Shown: positions 8,915 through 18,302 of the stretch, piece by piece
Position numbering within the stretch: the stretch's first letter is position 1
How the letters are laid out: each line of letters opens with the position of its first letter
Source: Spirochaetales bacterium Spiro_10
GTDB lineage: Bacteria > Spirochaetota > Spirochaetia > Treponematales > Treponemataceae
NCBI GenBank assembly: GCA_001604405.1
Contig: LVBL01000059.1
Location: 37,458 to 101,457, forward strand
Length of the DNA stretch: 64,000 bases
Direction of reading: 5' to 3'
Translations under genes and position numbers: made by a program
Notes under the pieces: model-generated
The model's database searches: none
What the model saw: only the letters and a program-made list of their open reading frames with translations
Told to the model about the DNA's origin: nothing

Positions 8915-9901
8915 ATGAAAATCACGGTTTTCGCTCTCTTACTTTTTTGTACAGGTCTCGAAACCTTCGCCTCGGCCACAGCCGACTCGCCGGGGAATCA
9001 TTCTGTAAAAACGGTCCGGATACTCGCCCTGAACGGACCGTCCGGCGTAGGCCTTTCGCGCCTGGTTGATACCCCCCTGCTGGTTTCCGACACGCGCGCG
9101 CTTACCAGCATAGTCCCGTCTGTCGACGTCCTGCTCCCCCAGTTGCTGAACGGGGACGCGGTCGCCGGCGTTCTACCTCCCAATGTCGCGGCCAAGCTCT
9201 ATAACCGCTCGCCCGGTTCCATCGTGCTGTGCGCCGTTGTCGGCAACGGAATGCTTTCGGTGCTTTCCGTGAATCCGGCCGTCAACTCCTTCGACGATCT
9301 TGCGGGCTCCACGGTCCACTCAACCGGTTCTGGGTCGACTCCCGAGTATCTTTTCGCGGAGATTCTGGCCCGAAGGGGAGCCGGTTCAAGCGTGCCGGTT
9401 ATCGACTTTTCGTTGCCGCCGTCGGAGATCGCGGCGGCACTCGTCTCGGGAAGGATCGAGCATGCGCTGCTTCCCGAACCCTTTTCCACCGTAGCCCTGA
9501 TGAGGGCCGCCTCCTCGAAGCGTCCCGTGCACCGAGCCCTTTCCCCGGCCGTCGTGGGTCGCGAAGCAGGATTCGCGCATGACTATCCCATGACCGTCTT
9601 CGTCGCGCGTTCCGATTTCGCGAAAAACAAACCCGAGCTTCTTCGAGCCATACTCTCAGGCGTGCGTGAGTCGATCCAATGGACGAACGCGAACCCCGCG
9701 GAGGCGGGCAGAGTGGCCGAACGCGCCGGCATGGGAATCGCCGCCGCCTATACCGAAGCCTCGGTGCCCCACTGCAATCTCGTGTACATCCCGGCGGCCG
9801 AGGCCCGGGAGCATGTCGAACGCCTGCTTGCCGTGTTCCTCTCGAGATCGCCCGAGTCGGTCGGCGGCGCCTTGCCGGACGGGGACTTTTACCTGAAATG
9901 A
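8915..9901 (+). CDS. ABC transporter substrate-binding protein (NMT1/THI5- or TauA-like)
   Basis: 328 residues with a cleavable-type signal peptide (short basic start, hydrophobic core, cut near Ala-Ser-Ala at about residue 20). The body resembles the periplasmic binding-protein fold of the nitrate/sulfonate/taurine/thiamine-precursor group: a DVLLPQLLNGD stretch, a VLPPNVAAKLY segment, SFDDLAG, and the HALLPEPFSTVALM region typical of that group. It would capture a small organic ligand outside the membrane. The substrate cannot be read from sequence; thiamine precursors, sulfonates or other anions are all possible. The stop overlaps the permease start by ATGA, so the three ABC genes are one operon. 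Confidence 0.8.
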   Translation: MKITVFALLLFCTGLETFASATADSPGNHSVKTVRILALNGPSGVGLSRLVDTPLLVSDTRALTSIVPSVDVLLPQLLNGDAVAGVLPPNVAAKLYNRSPGSIVLCAVVGNGMLSVLSVNPAVNSFDDLAGSTVHSTGSGSTPEYLFAEILARRGAGSSVPVIDFSLPPSEIAAALVSGRIEHALLPEPFSTVALMRAASSKRPVHRALSPAVVGREAGFAHDYPMTVFVARSDFAKNKPELLRAILSGVRESIQWTNANPAEAGRVAERAGMGIAAAYTEASVPHCNLVYIPAAEAREHVERLLAVFLSRSPESVGGALPDGDFYLK

Positions 9902-10662
9902 GCGCGTTGACCCATCTGGTTCGCCTGACATCCGTCGTCGTACTCCTGCTTGCCTGGCATTTCGCCTCGGTGTATATCGGCGAGCCCTTTTTATTGCCGT
10001 CCCCAAGCGAGGTCATTGCCGACATGGCGGCGTTAGCCTCAAACCCGGCCTTCTTCCCGGAGCTGGCCGCGACCTTCGTCCGGGTACTCGCCGCGTTCCT
10101 GATCGCCGTCGCGCTTTCCTTCGCGCTCGGCCTTCCTTCGGGCCACTCGCCGCTCGTACGCGCCGCCTTCAGCCCGCTGCTTGCCCTCGTCAAATCGATG
10201 CCCGTCGTATCGTTCATCCTCGTCGCCCTGCTTTGGTTCGGGTCGTCGCTTGTACCGGTTTTCGTCTCCGTACTCATGATCCTTCCGGTCATGACCGAGG
10301 CCATCTCACGGGGCGTTCGTCAGACCGACCCGTCGCTGCTCGCCATGGCGCGGGTATACCGTTTTCGGAAGATTGACGAGCTCCTGCATATCAGAATACC
10401 GTCCGCGCTGCCGTTTTTTTTCGCGGGGGCGGGAACCTCGCTTTCGCTCGCGTGGAAGATCGTCGTGGCGGCCGAGATTCTCGGCTTTCCCCGGCTCGGC
10501 GTCGGTTCCGCCATGCAAACCGCCAAGACCCATCTTGAAACCGGCCGGGTCCTTTCCCTGACGGCCTTCGTCGTCCTCATGAGCGCGCTGACGGAGGCGC
10601 TGTTCTCGCTGCTTTCACGGGCAGCCGCCCGGCATTCCCCCGTCAGGGAGGACGACAGATGA
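9898..10662 (+). CDS. ABC transporter permease (TauC/SsuC/ThiX-like)
   Basis: 254 residues, beginning at an ATG that overlaps the binding-protein stop (ATGA); upstream codons in the frame lie inside that gene and are not used. About six membrane segments are visible. The binding-protein-dependent transport inner-membrane domain includes the coupling-helix region near residues 150-185 (tandem Arg/Pro-rich turn, then GAGTSLSLAWKIVVAAE, which matches the AW-..VAAE signature of the nitrate/taurine permease class). It forms the transmembrane channel of the importer. It overlaps the ATPase start by four bases. Confidence 0.85.
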   Translation: MSALTHLVRLTSVVVLLLAWHFASVYIGEPFLLPSPSEVIADMAALASNPAFFPELAATFVRVLAAFLIAVALSFALGLPSGHSPLVRAAFSPLLALVKSMPVVSFILVALLWFGSSLVPVFVSVLMILPVMTEAISRGVRQTDPSLLAMARVYRFRKIDELLHIRIPSALPFFFAGAGTSLSLAWKIVVAAEILGFPRLGVGSAMQTAKTHLETGRVLSLTAFVVLMSALTEALFSLLSRAAARHSPVREDDR

Positions 10663-11297
10663 TTCTCGGCTCCCTGAACGCCTCTTACGGAAAAAAAACC
10701 GTACTTGCCGACTTTGCCCTTGAAATTCCCGACGGATCGATAACCTCGATACTCGGAAAGTCCGGATGCGGGAAGACGACCCTGCTCAACGCGATCGCCT
10801 CGAATCCCGCGCGCAGGGTTTCGTACGTCTTTCAGGAGCCGCGCCTGATTCCCTGGAAGACGCTTGAACGCAACATCACGCTCGCGCTCTCGGGACCGAA
10901 CGAGGAACGCAGACGGCTCGCGCGCGAGTATCTCGCCAAGGTCGGGCTCGCGGGAAGGGAAGGAGAGTACCCGGACCGAATATCGGGAGGGGAACGGCAA
11001 CGCGCCTCCATAGCCCGCGCCTTCGCCAGGCCGTCGGACCTCCTGCTCATGGACGAGCCCTTTCAGGCGCAGGACGCCGTCAAAAAACGCCAGCTCGTGG
11101 AGGTCTTCCTGTCGCTCCACGCGCGGGATCGCCGCACGGTCATAGCCGTGACGCACGACGTCGCTGAGGCCCTGGCAGTCGCCGACCATGTCATCGTCCT
11201 TTCAGGACCGCCGCTCTCGGTCGTCTTTTCGGGGCCGACTCGGGGAACCGGCGGAGCGATCCTCACTGAAACCGCGCTCATCAAGGCACTCTCATGA
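10659..11297 (+). CDS. ABC transporter ATP-binding protein (TauB/SsuB-like)
   Basis: 212 residues. Walker A GKSGCGKTT at 33-41, a Q-loop (VFQEPRLIPW), the ABC signature ISGGERQR at 108-115, Walker B ending in Asp132-Glu133, and an H-loop in VTHDVAEAL. It is shorter than the usual ~250 residues because the C-terminal extension is small. It energises the importer encoded immediately upstream. Both ends overlap neighbours by ATGA, so its synthesis is coupled to the permease and to the SLC13-like carrier that follows. Confidence 0.9.
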   Translation: MILGSLNASYGKKTVLADFALEIPDGSITSILGKSGCGKTTLLNAIASNPARRVSYVFQEPRLIPWKTLERNITLALSGPNEERRRLAREYLAKVGLAGREGEYPDRISGGERQRASIARAFARPSDLLLMDEPFQAQDAVKKRQLVEVFLSLHARDRRTVIAVTHDVAEALAVADHVIVLSGPPLSVVFSGPTRGTGGAILTETALIKALS

Positions 11298-12412
11298 CGG
11301 CACTACGAGCAATTATATCCCGCGCGAGGCGGGAAACCGTCCTCCTCATCTCGTTCGCGGCCGCGCTCGTCACGCTCTTTTTCGTTCATCCGTCGTTCGA
11401 TATGGCACGCCACATCGACTGGAAGGTGCTCGCATGCCTCTTTTGCCTCATGTCGGCGGTCGGAGGCGCGAAAAACGCCGGGGTTTTTACCGTTGCGGCG
11501 TCCCGTCTCGTGCGGTTATCGGGGTCAACCCGAGCCTTGTCCGCCATGCTCGTCTTCGTGACCTTCCTTTCCTCCATGGCGATCACGAATGACGTAGCCC
11601 TCATCACGTTCATACCGCTCGCCCTCATCGTGCTTTCCGGAACGCCCAGGCCGATGACGCGTATACTCACGGTCGTGCTTCAGACGATAGCGGCGAATAT
11701 CGGGAGTTCGCTGACGCCCATCGGCAATCCTCAAAACCTGTATATCTTTTCTCGTTACCAACTGTCGATCGCGCGTTTTGTCTCCGAAACAGCAGGGATC
11801 GTGGTCTTCGGTGGGATACTCATCTCCATCTGCCTTGTATTGATCGACAATACCCCAGTGGAATACCGTATCCCCGTCGACTCCGCGCCCGTAGACATTC
11901 CCCGGGCCACGGCCTTCGGTTCGCTTTTTGTCGTGTCCGTACTGGTCGTATTCGGCGTTCTGCCGTTCATGCCGGTCTCTATCCTTGCCGCGGTCACCGT
12001 CATGGTGCTGGACAGGCGCCTGGCCCGTACGCTCGATTACGGGCTTCTTCTGACCTTTGTCTGTTTTTTCGTTTGCACCGGCAACCTCGGCGACATCCCG
12101 CGCGTCTCCTCGTTCTTGACGTCCGTCGCGGAACGGCAGGCCCTCGCGACCGGAATTCTGGCAAGCCAGCTCATCAGCAACGTACCCGCGGCGATCCTTC
12201 TTTCCGCCTATGTGACCGACGCGGGCGACCTCGTAAGGGCGGTGAGCGTCGGCGGACTCGGAACTCTCATAGCGTCACTCGCGAGCGTCATCAGCTTCAA
12301 ATACTTCGCCCGAGAACGTCCCGAGGAAACTTTGAGATATCTGACCGTCTTCACAATCCTAAATTTCCTGTTCCTCGGGATCCTATGGGTATTCGCCCGG
12401 TACTGGTATTGA
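11294..12412 (+). CDS. SLC13/CitMHS-like ion or organic-anion permease
   Basis: 372 residues, hydrophobic throughout, about ten membrane segments. The halves carry the hallmark motifs of the ion-transporter superfamily: ITNDVALITFIPLAL near 97-111 and a GSSLTPIGNPQNL motif near 140-152 that corresponds to the SLC13/ArsB/NhaD SNT-PIGNP motif; the second-half counterpart (SNVPAAILLSAYV) lies near 295. It probably moves an organic acid or other anion by ion coupling. Substrate is unknown. The start overlaps the ABC ATPase stop (ATGA), so a primary-active importer and a secondary carrier are made from one message. Confidence 0.78.
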   Translation: MTALRAIISRARRETVLLISFAAALVTLFFVHPSFDMARHIDWKVLACLFCLMSAVGGAKNAGVFTVAASRLVRLSGSTRALSAMLVFVTFLSSMAITNDVALITFIPLALIVLSGTPRPMTRILTVVLQTIAANIGSSLTPIGNPQNLYIFSRYQLSIARFVSETAGIVVFGGILISICLVLIDNTPVEYRIPVDSAPVDIPRATAFGSLFVVSVLVVFGVLPFMPVSILAAVTVMVLDRRLARTLDYGLLLTFVCFFVCTGNLGDIPRVSSFLTSVAERQALATGILASQLISNVPAAILLSAYVTDAGDLVRAVSVGGLGTLIASLASVISFKYFARERPEETLRYLTVFTILNFLFLGILWVFARYWY

Positions 12413-12555
12413 AGGGATGCCTGCCGGAGACAGGGCAGGATGACTCGTGCTTGACAAGTCAAAAAACACTACATTCTTTACTGCGCATAATGTATGTTCT
12501 GTCGACTTATGTGTATTATTAACTGTTTATTGCATAAATAGATACACACCTTGAA
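12413..12555 (+). other. AT-rich spacer between two convergent genes
   Basis: 143 bases with no gene. It contains a short stem CCTGCC...GGCAGG just after the carrier gene, the palindrome TTGACAAGTCAA followed by a run of A, and an imperfect far inverted repeat GTGTAT...ATACAC. None has the U-run of a normal terminator in either direction. The last ~90 bases are much richer in A and T than their surroundings. Confidence 0.6.
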
Positions 12556-15123
12556 TCATTCGTGCGTATCCGCTTCCTTGTTTGCCTGAGCGATAATCCG
12601 GAAGGCATCGAAATAGTCAATCCCGGCACCCGCCGTTATGCCGCCATCCGGGGGAACCGCGAAGGATGCCATTTTGTGTATGTCGACTATGGCGAAGATC
12701 TTGTCATCGGCCGCCTCCGCGAGCGTGTCGCGAAACGGACGGTCAAAGCGCGCGGGAAGCACCACCGACCATGCGGGACCGTTTACGGATACGGCGATCC
12801 CGTTCTCGCGAATGAACCCGTTCACCTTCGGATGCGCATGAAGCCGTAGAGAGGCTTCCTCGTCGTGAAACGAATACCGGTACCCCGCTCCCCAATAGAG
12901 CGTGGACAGCGACTCTCGCTTTCGCTTCGTAGAAACCGGATACACGACAAGGCGCTCTATGCGTAGCACCTCCGGCAGGGCGCGGTTCAGCGTCTCGCGA
13001 ACGGCGTCAGCATCGATTTTAGCCTCGATTTCGGCATCGATCATGAACGAGGCGATCTCGCAATCGGAGGTCACGCCAAGCGACAGGCTTTGCGCGATCT
13101 CGAAACGGGGAAGCGGATTGAAACCCTCCGTGTAGACGACGGAAAGGCCCGCCCTGTTGAAGGTCTTGTGCCAGACCTCCAGCAACCCGAGGTGCGGGAT
13201 AAAGGCTCCCGGACCCGTCTTGACGAACGACAGAACGACTCTCCAGATTCTTTTATCCTCCCGGATTGCGGGTGCCGAAAGCGTCTCGGGTAACTGCGGT
13301 TCGGCCTGTTTGCCGCCGGCAGCCGAGTCCTCGGAATGCCGCACCGTCTTGACGTCGCCTATGCACGTGCCGCACGATTCGGCACAGTCCTCCGCGCATT
13401 GTCCCGTCAAGGCGCCCGCGCGCGACCGTTCCGCCTCGCGCAGATACCAGCCCTTCGGCGGGCCGAGGCTCACGCCGTCCCAGGGCAGCGGCTCGGAACG
13501 GCCGCGCTCGCGTATCGTGGTTCCGACGACGTCCCAGCCGGACTCCGCAATCGCCGACCTCCATACGTCGGGTTTCGCGTAATCCTCCCAGGCGTCGAGA
13601 CGGCACCCCCGGTTCCAGGCGTCGAGAATGATGTCCCCTACCCGCTCGTCTCCTCGTGATATCATGGATTCCAGAAACGAGCTGAACGGCCGGTGCGTGC
13701 TGACCTTGAATCTTCCCTTGGGGAGATTGCGGTGGATGAACGACAGCTTGTCGTCGGCCTCGCTTTCCGAAAGCTGCCGCGCCCACTGAAACGGGGTGTG
13801 CGGCTTCGGGATGAAGGTGCCGACGTTGACGTTGCATTGCATCCTCGTGCGTTCCTGAATCTCGAGCATGAAATCGACAATCTCGGTTTCCTCGCGCGTG
13901 GAACCGTCGCCTACGGGAAGACCGACCATGAAATAGAATTTCGCCTTGTTCCATCCGCGTTTGCGGGCCTCGTGCAGGATGCCCAGGATGCGTTCCCGGC
14001 AGACTTCCTTGTTCAAGGCGAGCTGCCAGGAGTCAACGGGAGTTTCGATCGCGAACGTCAATCCGCTTTTGCGGACCTCCGCAAGCTTTTCCAGCAGCGG
14101 CAGGGTAAACGAGTTTACCTTCAGGGACGGCAACTGGAAGGACACGTGCCGCCGGCTGTGGCGCTGAATCAGCTCGTCAAGAAGTCCGTCGATTCCCTCG
14201 TAGTCACCGGAGGAAAGGGACATAAGGCTTATCTCGCGGTATCCGCCGGTTCCGATGAGGTAGTCAACGTCCTCAAGGATTCTCCGCGGCGCCTTCATAC
14301 GTTGCGGCCGGTAGTAGACGCCCGCGTGACAGAACCTGCATCCGTTCGGGCAGCCGCGCATGATTTCCACGGATCCGTGATCCTGAACGATGCGAATGTT
14401 CGGAACCGGCAGGCAGCTCGGGCGGTCTTCCGAGTCCGGACCGCCGAACGGGGCGTAGACGGCACGACGGGCGCAGACGGAGCCATTCGCCGCCGCGTTC
14501 TTCGCGCGCGTCCATACCGAGGGATGCGCCGCAATCCGTTCAAGGATGTCGGACCGGCTCGCCCCGAGGCGTTTCATCTCGGCAAGGGAGGAAATGAGGG
14601 CGAAAAAGCCGGCCTCGGCCTCGCCGATGAAGAAGGCGTCGACGAAGCGGGAGAACGGAGCCGGGTTCGTTATGCCGCAACCTCCCGCTATAACGATCGG
14701 GGCGTCTTCGCCCCGATCAGCGCAATCGAGAGGGATGCCGCCGGAGGCGAGAATCGAAAGAAGGCCGGTAATGCCGGGTTCGTATCCTATGCTGACCCCG
14801 AGAATATCCGTTGCATGAAGGGGTATCCCGCTTTCAAGCGTGTAGAGGGGCAGGTTCCGCTCGGACAGGAGGCCCTCGAAATCCGGCGCGGGCGCGAAAA
14901 CCCTCTCGCACCGCACGTTGCTGATGCGGTTCAGCCCGTCATACAGCACCTTCACCGCGAGGTTCGACATGGCTATTTCGTAGAGGTCCGGAAAGGCGAG
15001 CGCAAACGTCAAGTCGGCGGATTCCTTCCTCACGGCTCCGTATTCGCCGCCGAGGTAGCGCGCGGGATTCTGGACGGAATTGAGCCGCCAACCCAAGTCA
15101 CGGACGGGATCGATTCTTTGCAT
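12556..15123 (-). CDS. B12-binding-type radical SAM protein fused to a DUF2344 domain (TIGR03960 + TIGR03936)
   Basis: 855 residues from ATG 15123, which has GGAG 9 bases ahead; an upstream GTG at 15138 is also possible. The N-terminal ~240 residues look like the cobalamin-binding-type domain of this family (PARYLGGEYG, FPDLYEIAMSNL, GEAEAGF). The radical SAM cluster motif CPNGCRFC has C258, C262 and C265. A Cys-rich linker (CAEDC, SCGTC) near 600 precedes the TIGR03936/DUF2344 domain, recognisable by FVKTGPGAFIPHLGLL and TEGFNPLPR. Both families are widespread and often fused, and their reaction is not established to my knowledge; RNA or cofactor modification is a guess. It lies 21 bases downstream of rodA and is probably the last gene of the mre operon. 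Confidence 0.82.
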   Translation of the reverse strand: MQRIDPVRDLGWRLNSVQNPARYLGGEYGAVRKESADLTFALAFPDLYEIAMSNLAVKVLYDGLNRISNVRCERVFAPAPDFEGLLSERNLPLYTLESGIPLHATDILGVSIGYEPGITGLLSILASGGIPLDCADRGEDAPIVIAGGCGITNPAPFSRFVDAFFIGEAEAGFFALISSLAEMKRLGASRSDILERIAAHPSVWTRAKNAAANGSVCARRAVYAPFGGPDSEDRPSCLPVPNIRIVQDHGSVEIMRGCPNGCRFCHAGVYYRPQRMKAPRRILEDVDYLIGTGGYREISLMSLSSGDYEGIDGLLDELIQRHSRRHVSFQLPSLKVNSFTLPLLEKLAEVRKSGLTFAIETPVDSWQLALNKEVCRERILGILHEARKRGWNKAKFYFMVGLPVGDGSTREETEIVDFMLEIQERTRMQCNVNVGTFIPKPHTPFQWARQLSESEADDKLSFIHRNLPKGRFKVSTHRPFSSFLESMISRGDERVGDIILDAWNRGCRLDAWEDYAKPDVWRSAIAESGWDVVGTTIRERGRSEPLPWDGVSLGPPKGWYLREAERSRAGALTGQCAEDCAESCGTCIGDVKTVRHSEDSAAGGKQAEPQLPETLSAPAIREDKRIWRVVLSFVKTGPGAFIPHLGLLEVWHKTFNRAGLSVVYTEGFNPLPRFEIAQSLSLGVTSDCEIASFMIDAEIEAKIDADAVRETLNRALPEVLRIERLVVYPVSTKRKRESLSTLYWGAGYRYSFHDEEASLRLHAHPKVNGFIRENGIAVSVNGPAWSVVLPARFDRPFRDTLAEAADDKIFAIVDIHKMASFAVPPDGGITAGAGIDYFDAFRIIAQANKEADTHE

Positions 15124-15144
15124 GCGATATGGCTCCACTAGGGG

Positions 15145-16455
15145 TCAATGATCGAGTCGGCGCATGTTGATGCTCATCAGCAAGCCAACGGCCAGCATGG
15201 CGGTCCATAGCGAGGAACCGCCGTACGAAAGAAGCAGCAGGGGGATTCCCGTGATCGGCATCATGCCCATCACCATCCCGACGTTTACCACGAAGTGGAA
15301 GAAGAACATCGCGACGATTCCCGTCGCTATCAGGGCGCCGAAGGAGTTTTCCGTCTTTCTCATTATCACGAGGCCTCGGCCGAGAATGATTCCGTAGAGC
15401 AGGAAGACGATAAGCCCGCCGACGAAACCCCATTCCTCCGAAAGGATGCTGAAGATGAAGTCGGTGCTTTGCTGTGGCAGGAAGCGGTAATGGCTCTGGG
15501 TCCCCTTCAGGAAACCCATACCCGAAAACCCGCCGGAACCTATGGCGGTTATGGATTGAATGATATTCCAACCGGACCCGAGGTGATCCACGTACGGGTC
15601 AAGAAAGACGATCAATCGCATGATCTGGTAGTCCTTGAGGACGTGCGTCGCGCCGATCGATCCTACGAGGGAGAAAATCAGGAGGCCCGTCACGTAGGAA
15701 ATCCAGTAATAGTACTTGGCCTTGAAAAGCACGCGTCCGACGACGCCAAGAACGGAAATTACCGACAGGGCAACAAGCGCTATGAGCGTAAACCTCATGT
15801 CGGTCAGTATCCTGATAACGGGAACCGGCGTACGGTGAATATTCGTTTCCCACAACGGAAGTACCGTGAACATGATTGTCAGTCCGCCACCAAAAAAAAC
15901 CATAGAGAGATACCGCAACGGAACCTTGGCCATGAAGCACATCGCGAGGAATATGGGGACGTATACGGAAGCGGTTCCCAGATCCGGCTGGGACAGAATG
16001 AGCAGCATGGGAACGCACATGATCGCGAGGGCCTTCCCGAAACGAGCGAAGGGGCTGTCGGTCCTGCGGGAGCGGTCGAGAAACCAGGCGAGATAGACGA
16101 TGTACACGAGCTTCGTGAACTCGGAAGGCTGTACCCCGAACTCGCCGATTCCTATCCAGCTCTTGGCACCGTTGACGTACCGGCCGAAAATCCTCGTGTA
16201 CACCAGAACGACCATCATGACAGCGAACATGAGGGGTGTCCTGTCCGCGTACCTCCGATAGTCGGTAAACGTGACCACTCCGAGGATAACGATACCGGTT
16301 ACCGCCCAGACAATCTGCTTGATATACTCGTTCGAAACGTTGACTCCTTCTGAGTTGATTCCCGACGAGTAGATGAACAAGACGCCTATCGTCGATAGAA
16401 GCACCACTGCGAGAAAAAGCATGTAGTCGAAATAGGTGAAATTCCTGATATTCAT
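15145..16455 (-). CDS. rodA: Rod shape-determining glycosyltransferase RodA
   Basis: 436 residues, about ten membrane segments, SEDS family. Polymerises lipid II glycan strands with PBP2 during sidewall growth. The start is the ATG at 16455, which overlaps the PBP2 stop by ATGA; the frame is open well upstream, but that part is antisense or out of frame to PBP2. SEDS landmarks seen are WIGIGEFGVQPSEFTKL, SQPDLGTA, QSHYRFLPQQSTDFIFSI and the C-terminal PITGIPLLLLSYGGSSLW block. Membrane protein working with MreBCD encoded just upstream. Confidence 0.95.
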   Translation of the reverse strand: MNIRNFTYFDYMLFLAVVLLSTIGVLFIYSSGINSEGVNVSNEYIKQIVWAVTGIVILGVVTFTDYRRYADRTPLMFAVMMVVLVYTRIFGRYVNGAKSWIGIGEFGVQPSEFTKLVYIVYLAWFLDRSRRTDSPFARFGKALAIMCVPMLLILSQPDLGTASVYVPIFLAMCFMAKVPLRYLSMVFFGGGLTIMFTVLPLWETNIHRTPVPVIRILTDMRFTLIALVALSVISVLGVVGRVLFKAKYYYWISYVTGLLIFSLVGSIGATHVLKDYQIMRLIVFLDPYVDHLGSGWNIIQSITAIGSGGFSGMGFLKGTQSHYRFLPQQSTDFIFSILSEEWGFVGGLIVFLLYGIILGRGLVIMRKTENSFGALIATGIVAMFFFHFVVNVGMVMGMMPITGIPLLLLSYGGSSLWTAMLAVGLLMSINMRRLDH

Positions 16456-18302
16456 TCCCGTCGTCCTCTTGGTCCGGCGATAAAACGGAAGCCGAGCTTG
16501 TCGACGGCCTCGTCGTACGTCTGGTCGGCGAAGATCCCCTGGAAAATGATATTCGTGGCGTACGGCGCCCACCACTCCCAGGGATTCGAGGCCTCCACCA
16601 TCACGACGACAACGACCGTATCCTCCGGAGGAGCGTCGTACGGACCGTAGGCTACCATCCATGAATGCCACCTGTCGGCGATCCCGACCTCGGCGGTTCC
16701 GGTCTTTCCGGCCGTTTTTACGGTCTTGTTCCCCATCGGGAACTGCGCAGTTCCGTCCGATATGACGTACCGCATGTCCTCGCGGACGCGGGCGAACACG
16801 TCCTGACCGATATTGCTCTTGTGGAGGATCTCCGGAGTCTTCACCTCGAGCACCGTATTGGACACGGGATCGTGAACTTCCTTCAGAAGGTGCGGCCGGT
16901 ATATCGTGCCGCCGTTCACGACCATGGCGACCGCGTTCGCCATCTGGAGCGGAGACGCCAGGAGATATCCCTGACCGATCGACATGTTCATCGTGTCGCC
17001 GCCCAGCCACCGTTCGTGGAATTTCCGTTCCTTCCATTGGGGGGTTGGCACAAAACCCGAAGTCTGGCTCGGAAGGTCGATATTTACCGATTCTCCTAGC
17101 CCGAATTCGAGCGCGTACGAGGATATGCGCTCGACGCCGAGATTGTCGCGTCCGACAGTCCAGTAGTACACGTCGCAGGACTGCGCAAGGGCGTTTTTCA
17201 GGTCGACGGGCCCGTGTCCCGGACGCCTGATATGGCAGCGGAACACGCGGTCGCCGTATTCGATCTCGCCGCGACAGTCTATTCTCTTGTCGGGCGAGAT
17301 CGCCGACTCCTCGAGAAGCGCGGCGGACATGATAATCTTGAACGTCGATGCGGGAGGATAGCTCGCGTTGACGACGCGATTCAGCAGCGGGTTGTTTTTC
17401 TCCGCGAGCAGCTGTTGGTACGCCTCGTTCGAGTTGTCGCTGTTGAACTGGTTGGGGTCGAACGAAGGATACGAAACCATGGCGAGAATCTCGCCGGTTG
17501 ACGGCTTGAGCACGACGGCAGAACCGATGCGTTCGCCGAGCGCGTCCTCGGCCAACACCTGTATCTTCCGGTCTATCGTCAATACGAGGTTTTTCCCCAT
17601 TTCGGGAGCCTTAACGCTCGTGCTGTTTTCGATATACCTGCCCTTCACGTCTACGGTCCTGTACTCGAACCCGTCGACGCCGCGAAGCAGCTCGTCATAC
17701 TGCTTTTCTATCCCCGCCTTGCCGATGACGCTATTTGTCGTATAACCCTTGTTGTAGAATATCTTGAGTTCCTCGCGGGTTATGTCGCCCACGTAGCCGA
17801 GGACGTGCGCGATCGATCCGGTTTCAACGTAGTTTCTTATTGGCTTCGAGTGCCATGAGACGCCGGGCAACTCGTCTATGCGCTCGGCAATCGACGCTAT
17901 AGTCTGGTACGGAACGTTCGAGCGCACTTCAACCGTCTGGAAGGAACGGCGAATCGTCGCGGGTATCTTGTTTTCTATTTCCGCCGCGGGAATGTCGATG
18001 AGAGACGATAGCCGCGAAATGACCGTTCCGATCATCTCCTGCGGGATTTCGCCGGGTGTTATGTCCACGGCGAACGAGTCGATATTGAGGACCATGGGAA
18101 CTGAGCCATTCCGGTCGAAAATCTCCCCGCGCTGGGCCGAAATGCGCCTCGATCTCTGCGAGATGTTCTTTGACTGCTTTCGGTACGTCTCGCCCTGGAC
18201 GATTTGCATTGAAAACAGCTTGAGGGCATAAAGGCCTATGGAAAAGAAAATCACAGCGGCAAACGCCGCAAATCGCAGGGACCTCCGGTCTTCGCGGGCC
18301 AC
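16452..18302 (-). CDS. mrdA: Penicillin-binding protein 2, elongation transpeptidase
   Basis: 616 residues starting at a GTG that overlaps the mreD stop by one base (TAGTG). One N-terminal membrane anchor (about 10-30) is followed by the class B dimerisation domain (RSRRISAQRGEIFDRNG-type segment) and the transpeptidase domain. Active-site motifs are the Ser-Thr-Phe-Lys tetrad (SxxK), Ser-Cys-Asp as the SxN-like motif, and KTG in AGKTGTAEV. It cross-links new peptidoglycan in the periplasm in partnership with RodA. The final ATGA overlap with rodA implies translational coupling, which would keep the two at a fixed ratio. Confidence 0.95.
   Translation of the reverse strand: MAREDRRSLRFAAFAAVIFFSIGLYALKLFSMQIVQGETYRKQSKNISQRSRRISAQRGEIFDRNGSVPMVLNIDSFAVDITPGEIPQEMIGTVISRLSSLIDIPAAEIENKIPATIRRSFQTVEVRSNVPYQTIASIAERIDELPGVSWHSKPIRNYVETGSIAHVLGYVGDITREELKIFYNKGYTTNSVIGKAGIEKQYDELLRGVDGFEYRTVDVKGRYIENSTSVKAPEMGKNLVLTIDRKIQVLAEDALGERIGSAVVLKPSTGEILAMVSYPSFDPNQFNSDNSNEAYQQLLAEKNNPLLNRVVNASYPPASTFKIIMSAALLEESAISPDKRIDCRGEIEYGDRVFRCHIRRPGHGPVDLKNALAQSCDVYYWTVGRDNLGVERISSYALEFGLGESVNIDLPSQTSGFVPTPQWKERKFHERWLGGDTMNMSIGQGYLLASPLQMANAVAMVVNGGTIYRPHLLKEVHDPVSNTVLEVKTPEILHKSNIGQDVFARVREDMRYVISDGTAQFPMGNKTVKTAGKTGTAEVGIADRWHSWMVAYGPYDAPPEDTVVVVVMVEASNPWEWWAPYATNIIFQGIFADQTYDEAVDKLGFRFIAGPRGRRE

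Noticed and set aside
12452..12470. TTGACA in the AT-rich gap as a promoter -35
   Set aside because: No acceptable -10 at 16-18 bases downstream on either strand.
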